Assembly (NCBI RefSeq): GCF_030586465.1
Contig: NZ_JAUQYP010000001.1
Coordinates: 2,631,946-2,695,945, forward strand
Direction of reading: 5' to 3'
Source: Actinotalea lenta
Lineage (GTDB): Bacteria > Actinomycetota > Actinomycetes > Actinomycetales > Cellulomonadaceae
Length of the DNA: 64,000 nt
Each line of letters starts with the position of its first letter. Position 1 is the first letter of the stretch. Position numbers and translations under genes: made by a program. This document shows, piece after piece, positions 53,245 through 61,765 of the stretch. The notes under the pieces were generated by a model. The model had not been told where the DNA came from and searched no databases. It saw nothing but the letters and a program-made list of their open reading frames with translations.

Positions 53245-54039
53245 GTGGATCTCGTGGCACGACTGCGCAGCGCCGGCTGCGTGTTCGCCGAGGAGGAGGC
53301 CGCGCTGCTGCGCGCCGAGGCCTCGGACGCCGAGACGCTGGAGCGGTGGGTGGCGAGGCGGGTGGCGGGTGAACCACTCGAGGTCGTGCTCGGTTGGGCC
53401 GCGTTCGCGGGCCTGCGCCTGAACGTCGCACCGGGCGTCTTCGTCCCCCGGACCCGCACCCGGCTGCTGGCCGACCTCGCGGTGCGGCATCTCGCGGACC
53501 GGCCCCGCCCCGTGGTGGTGGATCTGTGCTGCGGGACGGGCGCGGTCGGGCTGCTCGTCGCGAGCCGCGTGCCCGACGTCCTGCTGCACGCCGTGGACCT
53601 GGACCCCGCCGCGGTGGCGTGCGCCCGGCAGAACCTGTCCTCCGTGGCGGGCACCGTGCACCTCGGCGACCTCGACGCGCCGCTGCCCGACGCGCTGCGC
53701 GGCCGCGTCGACGTGCTGCTCGCCAACGCGCCCTACGTGCCGACCGACGCGATCGCAGCCATGCCGCCCGAGGCGCGTGACCACGAGGCCCGGACCGCCC
53801 TGGACGGCGGCACGGACGGGCTGGACGTGCTGCGCCGCGTGGTCGCGCGGGCGCCCCGCTGGCTGGCTCCCGACGGCGTCCTGGTGGTGGAGTGCGGCGA
53901 GGACCAGGTGGGCGAGCTCGCCCAGGCCGTGTCGGCCGCCGGCCTGCAGCCCCGTGCGGTGCGAGCTCCCGACCTGGGAGCCACCGCACTCGTGGCGGCG
54001 CCACGGCCGTCCCCGGTCCCGGGACCGCCAGGGACGTAA
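53245..54039 (+). CDS. PrmC/HemK-related N5-glutamine methyltransferase
   Basis: The 264-residue protein has the short helical N-domain with GEPLEVVLGWAAFAGLRL, FVPRTRTRLL, the SAM loop DLCCGTGAVGLL and the acceptor motif NAPYVP (Asn161). PrmC release-factor methyltransferases carry NPPY; NAPY marks a separate actinobacterial PrmC-like group with unknown target. The start is set by a leaderless box. It lies between two c-di-GMP genes but is likely independent. Confidence 0.85.
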   Translation: MDLVARLRSAGCVFAEEEAALLRAEASDAETLERWVARRVAGEPLEVVLGWAAFAGLRLNVAPGVFVPRTRTRLLADLAVRHLADRPRPVVVDLCCGTGAVGLLVASRVPDVLLHAVDLDPAAVACARQNLSSVAGTVHLGDLDAPLPDALRGRVDVLLANAPYVPTDAIAAMPPEARDHEARTALDGGTDGLDVLRRVVARAPRWLAPDGVLVVECGEDQVGELAQAVSAAGLQPRAVRAPDLGATALVAAPRPSPVPGPPGT

Positions 54040-54178
54040 GGCCCAGGGACCGCGACCGCCCCCGGCTACGGTGCGCCAGGGACGGGTCCCCGCACGCCTG
54101 AGGTGCGGAGCGTCACCGGCATCATGGATGCGGGGCAGCCCCAGCCTCGCCTCCCCGTCGCCCTGCCGAGGAGGTGCC
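54040..54178. promoter_or_regulatory. Control region of the PAS-GGDEF gene
   Basis: 139 bp without a gene. TACGGT near 54066 is a possible -10; the ribosome site GAGGAGGTG lies just before the next start. Confidence 0.4.
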
Positions 54179-55141
54179 GTGCCCGGCGAGCACCCCTGGG
54201 TCGACCCCGAGTCGGTCCTCGCGTCGATGAGCGATGCGGTCTACGTGGTGGACGGCGACCGGCACATCACCTACTGGAACGACGCAGCGACCCGACTCAC
54301 CGGCTACCGCGCCGAGGAGATCGTGGGTACCGCCTGCCCGGACGGCCTGCTGTCGCACGTGGACGGGGACGGACGGCACCTGTGCGGCGACCGGTGCCCG
54401 CTGCAGGAGACCATGCTCGACGGGCAGCGGCGCGAGGTACGGGTCTTCCTGCACCACCGCGACGGGCACCTCGCGCCCGTCCACGTCACGGCCGCGCCGC
54501 TGCGCGACGAGGACGGGCGCATCGTCGGCGCCGTGGAGACCTTCCGCGACGACGCCGACTTCCGCAGCGCACGCCGTCGCGCCGCCCGCCTCGAGCGCCT
54601 CATCCGGCTGGACCCGCTGACCGGGCTGTCGAACCGTCGCGACCTCGACGAGTGCCTCGCGGAGCGCGTAGCACGCCAGGCCGCCGACGGCACGGCCTTC
54701 AGCGTCCTGATGATCGACCTCGACCGGTTCAAGGGCGTCAACGACCGCTACGGCCACGAGACCGGGGACCGCGCCCTGGTGGCCATCGCCGAGACGCTCC
54801 TCGGCGCGGTCCGCTCCGACGACCTGGTCGCCCGGTACGGCGGTGAGGAGTTCACCGTCGTGACCGAGGTGGCGGACGCCGACGAGCTCGAGGCACTGGC
54901 CGACCGGCTGCGGGCCCTCGTGCACGAGGCTCGGATCGACACCGCTGCGGGCACCATCTCGGTCACCGCGTCGATCGGCGTCGCGATCGCGCAGCCGGGC
55001 CAGACTCCCGCCGAGGTGCTGGCGCGCGCGGACCGGGCCCTGCTCGCGGCGAAGGCCGCCGGTCGCGACCGCACCACGGTGGCGGGCGGCCGGGTCACTC
55101 CTCGCTGCGCAGGGCGCGACGCAGGCCCTCGAGCGCGATGA
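54179..55141 (+). CDS. PAS-GGDEF diguanylate cyclase with three-Cys PAS
   Basis: A 320-residue cytoplasmic protein. The PAS domain (about 8-130) has Cys53, Cys69 and Cys73 in the pattern TACPDG and HLCGDRCPL, a possible metal or redox site. The GGDEF domain (about 150-305) has DPLTGLSNRR, MIDLDRFKGVNDRYGHETGD and an intact RYGGEEF. It should make c-di-GMP in response to its PAS signal. GTG 54179 follows GAGGAGGTG. Its last 47 bases overlap the dnaG end on the other strand. Confidence 0.92.
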   Translation: MPGEHPWVDPESVLASMSDAVYVVDGDRHITYWNDAATRLTGYRAEEIVGTACPDGLLSHVDGDGRHLCGDRCPLQETMLDGQRREVRVFLHHRDGHLAPVHVTAAPLRDEDGRIVGAVETFRDDADFRSARRRAARLERLIRLDPLTGLSNRRDLDECLAERVARQAADGTAFSVLMIDLDRFKGVNDRYGHETGDRALVAIAETLLGAVRSDDLVARYGGEEFTVVTEVADADELEALADRLRALVHEARIDTAAGTISVTASIGVAIAQPGQTPAEVLARADRALLAAKAAGRDRTTVAGGRVTPRCAGRDAGPRAR

Positions 55142-56993
55142 GCCGCGCGAAGGCCTCGGCATAGCCCTCGTCATCCGGCGCCATGCGCTGCAGCCGGCCT
55201 CGGGCATCGGCGATCCGACGGGTCAGGCCGAGCTCGACGAGCCGCCGCACCACCCCGCCGACGTAGCCGCCGATCGCGTCCGCGCGGTCCTCCGGGAGCG
55301 GGGTCACGGCCAGCTCGGCCACCAGGGGCGCCACCGTCGAGGCAGCCTCCTCCCGCACGGCGTCGAGCCACGCGACCGGGTCCGAGGCGGCCGCCACGCC
55401 GCCTGCCGCGCGGATCGCCTCGTGCACCGCTCGCAGGGCGGGCACGGTGAATGCGTCCGCCTCGAGCTGGTCGAACGCCGCCGCACCGGGCGCGCTCGGG
55501 TACTGCAGCACCGCCTCGAGCACCTGGCGCTCGAGCGTCGCGACCGGATCGCGCCGGTCGGGACCGGCCGGACGCCCGCTCTCCGCGCGAGGCTCCGGCC
55601 CGGGGACCCGGTCGTCGTCGCGCCGCCCACCCTGCCGCCCGGCCGCCGCCACGGCACGCTCGACCGCCGAGCCCTCCATGCCGAGCCAGCCCGCGAGCAG
55701 CCGGCTGTACTCCGGGCGCAGGGCGGTGTCCCGGATCCCGGCCACCACCGGAGCGGCGGCGCGCAGGGCGGCCACCCGCCCCTCCGCGGTGTCCAGGTCG
55801 TGGCGGCTCAACGTGGAGCGCACGACGAACTCGAACAGCGGCTGGCGCCCGGACACCAGGGCGACCACCGCATCCGGTCCTCGAGACTGGCGAAGCTCGC
55901 ACGGGTCCATGCCGCCCGGGGAGATCGCGACGAACGTCTGGGCGTAGAACCGCTGGTCCTCGCCGAACGCCCGCAACGCAGCCTTCTGGCCGGCCTCGTC
56001 CCCGTCGAACGTGAAGATCACCTCGCCGCCCAGGGAGAGCCCCGAGGACAGCTGCACGCCCGCGCCGGCCGACGTGTCACCCAGCAGACGTCGCACGATC
56101 CGCGCATGGTCGGAGCCGAACGCCGTCCCGCACGTCGCCACAGCCGTGCGTACGCCCGACAGGTGGGCGGCCATCACGTCCGTGTAGCCCTCCACCACGA
56201 CGACCTGCTTCGCCTTGGCGATCTCCCGCTTGGCGAGGTCGATGCCGTACAGCACCTGCGTCTTGCGGTACAGCGGCGTCTCCGGGCTGTTGAGGTACTT
56301 GGGGCCCTGGTCGTCGTCGAAGATCTTCCGTGCCCCGAACCCGACGGTGTCGCCGGTGACGTCCCGGATGGGCCACACGAGCCGCCCGCGGAACCGGTCG
56401 TAGGGCCCCCGGTTGCCCTGGGACATCAGGCCGCTCGCGGTCAGCTCCCCCTCGGTGAACCCGCGGCCCCGCAGGTGCCGGAGCAGGTGGTCCCACCCCC
56501 GGGGGGCGAAACCCACCCCGAAGTGCTCAGCGGCCTCCCGGTCGAAACCGCGTTCGGCCAAGAAGCCCCGGGCCGGAGCGGCGTCGGGGGTGATCAGCTG
56601 CTCGGCGTAGTACGTCGCCGCCGCGCGGTGCGCCTCCAGGAGTCGCTGACGTCGTCCGGGCTCCTCCCCCGGACGCGGGGCTCCGCCTTCCTCGTACCGC
56701 AGCTGGACGCCCACCCGGCCGGCGAGGTGCTCGACCGCCTCGGTGAACCCGAGCCCGTCGATCTTCTGCAGGAACGAGATGACGTCACCGCCCTCGCCGC
56801 AGCCGAAGCAGTGCCACAGCCCCACCTGAGGTCGGACGTGGAAGGAGGGGGTGCGCTCGTCGTGGAACGGGCACAGGCCCTTCATCGAGCCGACTCCCGC
56901 GGGGCGGAGCGTCACGTGCTCGCCGACGATCTCCTCGATCCGGGCCCGTTCGCGGACCGCGGCCACGTCCTCGCGACGGATCCGGCCTGGCAC
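55095..56993 (-). CDS. dnaG: DNA primase
   Basis: The 632-residue primase has the CHC2 zinc finger (CPFHDERTPSF, WHCFGCGEGGDV), the core with FGARKIFDD, the Toprim motif VVVEGYTDVMA and TFDGDEAGQKA, and a helical DnaB-binding C-terminus. GTG 56993 is set by a leaderless box. It is downstream of dgt and gntK, matching the dgt-dnaG link in other actinobacteria. Confidence 0.96.
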   Translation of the reverse strand: MPGRIRREDVAAVRERARIEEIVGEHVTLRPAGVGSMKGLCPFHDERTPSFHVRPQVGLWHCFGCGEGGDVISFLQKIDGLGFTEAVEHLAGRVGVQLRYEEGGAPRPGEEPGRRQRLLEAHRAAATYYAEQLITPDAAPARGFLAERGFDREAAEHFGVGFAPRGWDHLLRHLRGRGFTEGELTASGLMSQGNRGPYDRFRGRLVWPIRDVTGDTVGFGARKIFDDDQGPKYLNSPETPLYRKTQVLYGIDLAKREIAKAKQVVVVEGYTDVMAAHLSGVRTAVATCGTAFGSDHARIVRRLLGDTSAGAGVQLSSGLSLGGEVIFTFDGDEAGQKAALRAFGEDQRFYAQTFVAISPGGMDPCELRQSRGPDAVVALVSGRQPLFEFVVRSTLSRHDLDTAEGRVAALRAAAPVVAGIRDTALRPEYSRLLAGWLGMEGSAVERAVAAAGRQGGRRDDDRVPGPEPRAESGRPAGPDRRDPVATLERQVLEAVLQYPSAPGAAAFDQLEADAFTVPALRAVHEAIRAAGGVAAASDPVAWLDAVREEAASTVAPLVAELAVTPLPEDRADAIGGYVGGVVRRLVELGLTRRIADARGRLQRMAPDDEGYAEAFARLIALEGLRRALRSEE

Positions 56994-57005
56994 GCCGCGA
57001 GTCTA
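56994..57005 (-). promoter_or_regulatory. Leaderless-type promoter of dnaG
   Basis: Minus-strand TAGACT (57005-57000) is six bases before the GTG at 56993. Confidence 0.6.
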
Positions 57006-57010
57006 GGCGC

Positions 57011-57532
57011 TCAGGTGGGACCGCCGAGCCCGTCCACCGCGTCGCGGGCCAGCTGCTCCGGCCCGCGCGTCGCGTCCAGCACCAGGACGTGCTCACCCGG
57101 CCCGGGGGGCTCCAGGGTCGCCAGCTGCGAGTCGAGCAGGTCGGCCGGCATGAAGTGCCCGGGCCGATGGGTGACCCGCGCCTCGAGCACGTCCCGGGGC
57201 GCGTCCAGCAGGACGAACAGGACCTCACCGTCCGCCTGGTCGAGCACGTCGCGATAGACCCGGCGCAGCGCCGAGCAGGCCAGCGCGGTCGGCACGCCCT
57301 CGGCCGCCCGCGCCGTCATCCAGTCCCGCAGCCGTTCCAGCCACGGCCAGCGGTCGTCGTCCGTCAGCGGGACGCCGGCCGCCATCTTCGCCTTGGCCGC
57401 CGAGGAGTGGAACGAGTCCGCATCGGCGAACCGACGCCCGGTCGCGTCGGCCAGGCTGCGAGCCACCGTGGTCTTGCCCGCACCGGAGACGCCGATGACG
57501 ACGACGTGCGCAGGGGCACCGGCGCGCGTCAC
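57011..57532 (-). CDS. gntK: Gluconokinase
   Basis: The 173-residue kinase has the P-loop GVSGAGKTT, DADSFHS, the LTDDDRWPWLERL segment and the HRPGHFMPADLLDSQLATLE region typical of GntK, which makes 6-phosphogluconate. Its GTG overlaps the dgt stop (GTGA), so it is coupled to dgt, an odd partner for a carbon gene. Confidence 0.92.
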   Translation of the reverse strand: MTRAGAPAHVVVIGVSGAGKTTVARSLADATGRRFADADSFHSSAAKAKMAAGVPLTDDDRWPWLERLRDWMTARAAEGVPTALACSALRRVYRDVLDQADGEVLFVLLDAPRDVLEARVTHRPGHFMPADLLDSQLATLEPPGPGEHVLVLDATRGPEQLARDAVDGLGGPT

Positions 57533-58782
57533 GGCATCGTCCTGGCGCGCGGGTTGAGCAGCCGTGCGTGCCACTCCGCGGCGGAGACGTCGGTGAGCGA
57601 GGCGACCTGGTCCACCACGACGCGCAGGCGGGTGCCGTCGTCGTCCGCGGCCCGCCAGTCCGCGGCGAACGGAGGCTCGAGCGCGACCGGTGCACGCGCG
57701 ACCAGCACGGCGACCAGCTCCGTGACCAGCTCGCGCTGACGTCGGTACAGCGGCTCCGACTCCCGGGGCGCCATCACGTACGTCGCGGCCAGCCCCTTGA
57801 GAGCCAGGATCTCCGCCGTCGTCGCCGGGGGCACCACGAGCCGGGCCGCGTACCGGGTCAGCGCACCGCCGCCGTGCGCGGCACGGGTTGCCGCGATCGC
57901 GGCGTCGACGAACCGTCCGATCAGCTGGCTCGTCATGTCCTTGAGCGCCGCCAGCGACCGCCGCGAGCCGTCGAACCGTGCCACCCACACCGGGGTCTGC
58001 GGGAGCCGGAGCATCGCCGCGTCGAGCTCGCCCGCCGTGGTCGTGGTGCCGTACCAGGTGTGCACCTGCTCGACCACGGCGGCGCGGGCCCCGGCATCGG
58101 CGAGCACGCCCAGGTCCAGGCGACCCGAGACCACGGCATCCTCGACGTCGTGCACCGAGTAGGAGACGTCGTCCGCGAGGTCCATCACCTCGGCCTCGAG
58201 GCACCGCACCCCGTCCGGCGCGCCGTCCCTCAGCCAGGCGAACACCGCGGCGTCATCGGCGTACACCCCGAACTTGCGCGCGGACGCGCGATCCGGTGCA
58301 CCCCCGGCCGGCCAGGGGTACTTGACCGACGCGTCCAGGCTCGCCCGGGTCAGGTTGAGCCCGACCGACCGGCCGTCCGGGCCGGTCACCTTCGGTTCGA
58401 GCCTGGTCAGCAGACGCAAGGTCTGGGCGTTGCCCTCGAAGCCGCCGATCTGCGCGGCCACCTCCGCGAGCGCACGTTCGCCGTTGTGCCCGAACGGCGG
58501 ATGGCCCAGGTCGTGCGCAAGGCAGGCGGTGTCGACCACGTCCGGGTCACAACCCAGGGCCTTGCCCAGCTCCCGCCCGACCTGAGCGACCTCGAGAGTG
58601 TGGGTCAGCCGGGTCCGGACGAAGTCGTCGCTCGCAGGACCCAGGACCTGGGTCTTGGCGCCGAGCCGGCGCAGGGCGGAGCTGTGCACCACGCGCGCGC
58701 GGTCGCGCTCGAAGTCTGTGCGCTGCTCGGACTTCGGGGGCTCGGCGACCGGGCGGGCGCGATCGTGGTCGCTGTAGCCCAT
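57529..58782 (-). CDS. dgt: dNTP triphosphohydrolase (dGTPase family)
   Basis: The 417-residue HD-domain enzyme removes triphosphate from dNTPs. The metal motif appears as RLTHTLEVAQVGREL and CLAHDLGHPPFGHNGE, with EVMDLADDVSYSVHD supplying the later Asp. Length and N-terminus (RTDFERDRARVVHSSALRRL) are normal. It sits before gntK and dnaG. Confidence 0.94.
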   Translation of the reverse strand: MGYSDHDRARPVAEPPKSEQRTDFERDRARVVHSSALRRLGAKTQVLGPASDDFVRTRLTHTLEVAQVGRELGKALGCDPDVVDTACLAHDLGHPPFGHNGERALAEVAAQIGGFEGNAQTLRLLTRLEPKVTGPDGRSVGLNLTRASLDASVKYPWPAGGAPDRASARKFGVYADDAAVFAWLRDGAPDGVRCLEAEVMDLADDVSYSVHDVEDAVVSGRLDLGVLADAGARAAVVEQVHTWYGTTTTAGELDAAMLRLPQTPVWVARFDGSRRSLAALKDMTSQLIGRFVDAAIAATRAAHGGGALTRYAARLVVPPATTAEILALKGLAATYVMAPRESEPLYRRQRELVTELVAVLVARAPVALEPPFAADWRAADDDGTRLRVVVDQVASLTDVSAAEWHARLLNPRARTMP

Positions 58783-58794
58783 GACGCCACCCTA
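58783..58794 (-). promoter_or_regulatory. Leaderless-type promoter of dgt
   Basis: Minus-strand TAGGGT (58794-58789) is six bases before the ATG at 58782. Confidence 0.6.
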
Positions 58795-58832
58795 GCGAGG
58801 CGTGGCCGGGTGGCAGCCGCGACCAGGCGCAC

Positions 58833-58844
58833 TAGCCTGCCCCC
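58833..58844 (+). promoter_or_regulatory. Leaderless-type promoter of the FAD oxidoreductase gene
   Basis: TAGCCT (58833-58838) is six bases before the ATG at 58845. Confidence 0.6.
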
Positions 58845-60071
58845 ATGCCTGACGTGGTGGTGGTGGGCGCCGGCCTGGCCGGGCTCACGGCGGCGATCCG
58901 GCTCGCCGACGCGGGCCTCGAGGTCGAGGTGCTGGAGGCCGCGGACCGGGTGGGTGGGCGGGTCGCCACCGACATCGTGGACGGGTACCACCTGGACCGC
59001 GGCTTCCAGGTGCTCAACACCGCGTACCCCCGACTGCGGCCCTACCTCGGGGACCTTGACCTTCGCGCGTTCGCTCGCGGCGCCGAGATCGTCACCGACG
59101 ACGGGCGCCACCGGGTCGGTGACCCCCGCCAGGGCCTGACGCTGGGCCTCGACCTGCTCCGCGGCCCGATCGGTTCCCTCGACGGCGCACTGCGGCTGGC
59201 GCGGCTCAGTGCGCGAGCCCTCGGCCCGGTGCACCCACTGGTCACCGGGCCGGACCTGTCCACCGCCGCCGAGCTCGAGCGTCGCGGGATCGACGGCCCG
59301 CTCGTGGACAGCTTCCTGCGGCCGTTCCTGTCCGGCGTCTTCGGCGAGCGCGAGCTGGCGACCTCCGCGCGGTTCTTCCTCCTGGTGTGGCGCACGTTCC
59401 TGCGCGGCACGGTGGCGGTGCCGTCCGAAGGGATGGGGAGCCTGCCGGCGGTGCTCGCGGCCCGGCTCCCGGCGGGCGCAGTCCGCCTCGGCGTCCGCGT
59501 GCGGGAGGTCACGGCCGACGGTGTGCGCACCGACGACGGCGGCGTCGCGGCCCGCAGCGTCGTCGTCGCCACCGACCCGCACGCGGCCGCGGACCTGCTG
59601 CCCGGCCTGCGCCGCCCCCAGATGCGTCGGCTCGTCACCTGGTACCACACGGCGCCGACGGCTGATCCCGCACCGGACCCGATGATCGTGCTGGACGGAC
59701 GCAGGGCCCGCGGACCCGTGGTCACGAGCGTGGTGATCTCCGACGTCGCCCCTCGGTACGCCCCGCCCGGACGCAGGCTCGCTGCGACCACGGTGCTCGA
59801 GGACGTGCCGGCGCAGGTCGTGCGTCGACAGGTGGCGGAGCTGCACGGCGACTCGGGCTGGGAGCACCTGGCCACCGTCGACGTGCCGCACGCGCTGCCC
59901 GCTGCGACGCCGCCACTCGTGGTCCGCCGGCCCGTCCACCTCGGCCCGGGCCTGTTCGTCGCAGGTGACCACCGGGACACGCCGAGCCTCCAGGGTGCGA
60001 TGGCGTCCGGAGCGCGAACGGCGTCGGCCGTCCTGGCGGAGGTTGCAGGGATGTCAGACTTTCCGGCATGA
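58845..60071 (+). CDS. FAD-dependent amine oxidase/desaturase-like oxidoreductase
   Basis: The 408-residue flavoprotein has the dinucleotide fold VVVVGAGLAGLTAAIRLADAG, the second motif ADRVGGRVATD and the C-terminal FAD site LFVAGDHRDTPSLQGAMASG. It is close to phytoene-desaturase/protoporphyrinogen-oxidase type proteins of unknown substrate. ATGA overlap couples it to the GH13 gene, though no functional link is obvious. Confidence 0.9.
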   Translation: MPDVVVVGAGLAGLTAAIRLADAGLEVEVLEAADRVGGRVATDIVDGYHLDRGFQVLNTAYPRLRPYLGDLDLRAFARGAEIVTDDGRHRVGDPRQGLTLGLDLLRGPIGSLDGALRLARLSARALGPVHPLVTGPDLSTAAELERRGIDGPLVDSFLRPFLSGVFGERELATSARFFLLVWRTFLRGTVAVPSEGMGSLPAVLAARLPAGAVRLGVRVREVTADGVRTDDGGVAARSVVVATDPHAAADLLPGLRRPQMRRLVTWYHTAPTADPAPDPMIVLDGRRARGPVVTSVVISDVAPRYAPPGRRLAATTVLEDVPAQVVRRQVAELHGDSGWEHLATVDVPHALPAATPPLVVRRPVHLGPGLFVAGDHRDTPSLQGAMASGARTASAVLAEVAGMSDFPA

Positions 60072-61756
60072 CGGCCACCTCCCCCGCGACCACCCTCGTC
60101 CATCCCGCGTCCCCCGCCGGCCCGTGGTGGCGCGATGCGGTGGTCTACCAGGTCTACCCGCGGTCCTTCGCGGACGGCGACGGCGACGGCATCGGTGACC
60201 TGCCCGGCGCGACCACCCGCCTGGGCCACCTGGCCGAGCTCGGCGTGGACGCCGTGTGGGTGTCGCCGTTCTACCCGTCCCCGCAGCACGACGCGGGTTA
60301 CGACGTCGCGGACTACCGCGACGTGGACCCGATGTTCGGGGTGCTCGCCGACGCCGACGCCTTCGTCGCCGAGGCGCACCGGTATGGCCTGCGGGTCTTC
60401 GTGGACCTCGTACCCAACCACACGTCGAGCGAGCACGCCTGGTTCCGGGCGGCGCTGACCGCCGGGCCGCGTAGCGCGGAACGCGACCGGTACCTGTTCC
60501 GGGACGGGCGCGGACCGGCTGGTGCGCAGCCGCCGAACAACTGGCGCTCCACGTTCGGCGGACCCGCATGGACCCGGGTCACCGAGCCCGACGGGACGCC
60601 GGGCCAGTGGTACCTGCACCTGTTCGACGAGACCCAGCCGGACCTGGACTGGACCAACCCGCAGGTCCGGGCGGAGTTCGAAGCGGTGCTGCGGTTCTGG
60701 CTGGACCGGGGCGTCGACGGGTTCCGGATCGACGTCGCGCACGGCATGGTCAAGGCTCCGGGGCTGCCGGACCTGCCCGAGGCGTCCGACGACACCGACC
60801 CCCGGCACCACCAGGGCCCGATGTGGGACCAGGACGGGGTGCACGAGATCTACCGGTCCTGGCGCGCCGTGCTCGACTCCTACGACGGCGACCGGGCCAT
60901 GGTCGCCGAGGCCTGGGTCACCCCCTTGTCCCGGCTGGCCCGCTACGTCCGGCCGGACGAGGTGCACCAGTCGTTCAACTTCGCCTTCCTCACCAGCCGG
61001 TGGGACGCGGCCGAGCTGCGGACCGTGGTGACCGAGTCGCTCACCGCGATGGACACCGTCGGCGCGACCACCACGTGGGTACTGTCCAACCACGACGTGG
61101 TGCGCCACGCGACCCGCCTGGGGATGGCGGACCCGGGGTCATTCGGATCCGGGATCGGTGCCGACGACCCGCAGCCCGACCTCGAGCTGGGCCTGCGTCG
61201 GGCGCGGGCGGCAGCTCTGATCATGCTCGGCCTGCCCGGTTCCGCCTACCTGTACCAGGGCGAGGAGCTCGGGCTCCCGGAGCACACCACGCTGGACGAC
61301 ACCGAGCGGCAGGACCCGGTCTGGGAGCGCACCGGCCACACGCAGAAGGGACGCGACGGGTGCCGGGTGCCGCTTCCGTGGGAGGCGGACGCCCCGGCCT
61401 ACGGGTTCTCGCCCACCGGGGCGTCCTGGCTGACCCAGCCCGCCGTGTTCGCCGAGCGCGCCCTGGACCGCCAGCGCGGCGTCGCGGGCTCGACGTACGA
61501 GCTGTACCGCGCGGCCCTCGCGCGACGCCGCGAGCTGGCGGTCGGGTCGGGCTCGCTCGCGTGGGTCGAGGACCTGTGCGGAGCCACCTCGATGGCCTAC
61601 CTCAACCGCGACCTGCTCGTCGTGGCGAACCTGGGCGGCGAGCCGGTCCAGGTGCCCGACGGCTACCGGGTGATCCTGCGCTCGGACACGGCAGGCGCGT
61701 CAGGCGGGAGCGAGGTGCCGGCGGACACCACCGTGTGGGCCGTCCCGCTGACCTGA
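60068..61756 (+). CDS. GH13 alpha-glucosidase / oligo-1,6-glucosidase
   Basis: The 562-residue cytoplasmic enzyme has the GH13 regions: DLVPNHTS, GFRIDVAHG with the nucleophile Asp, VAEAWV with the acid Glu and LSNHDVVRH with the third Asp. WWRDAVVYQVYPRSFADGDGDGIGDL and QPDLDWTNPQV fit subfamilies that hydrolyse short maltose- or isomaltose-type oligosaccharides. Glucose released could be used by PpgK. It is translationally coupled to the FAD gene. Confidence 0.93.
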   Translation: MTATSPATTLVHPASPAGPWWRDAVVYQVYPRSFADGDGDGIGDLPGATTRLGHLAELGVDAVWVSPFYPSPQHDAGYDVADYRDVDPMFGVLADADAFVAEAHRYGLRVFVDLVPNHTSSEHAWFRAALTAGPRSAERDRYLFRDGRGPAGAQPPNNWRSTFGGPAWTRVTEPDGTPGQWYLHLFDETQPDLDWTNPQVRAEFEAVLRFWLDRGVDGFRIDVAHGMVKAPGLPDLPEASDDTDPRHHQGPMWDQDGVHEIYRSWRAVLDSYDGDRAMVAEAWVTPLSRLARYVRPDEVHQSFNFAFLTSRWDAAELRTVVTESLTAMDTVGATTTWVLSNHDVVRHATRLGMADPGSFGSGIGADDPQPDLELGLRRARAAALIMLGLPGSAYLYQGEELGLPEHTTLDDTERQDPVWERTGHTQKGRDGCRVPLPWEADAPAYGFSPTGASWLTQPAVFAERALDRQRGVAGSTYELYRAALARRRELAVGSGSLAWVEDLCGATSMAYLNRDLLVVANLGGEPVQVPDGYRVILRSDTAGASGGSEVPADTTVWAVPLT

Positions 61757-61765
61757 GCACCCCGC

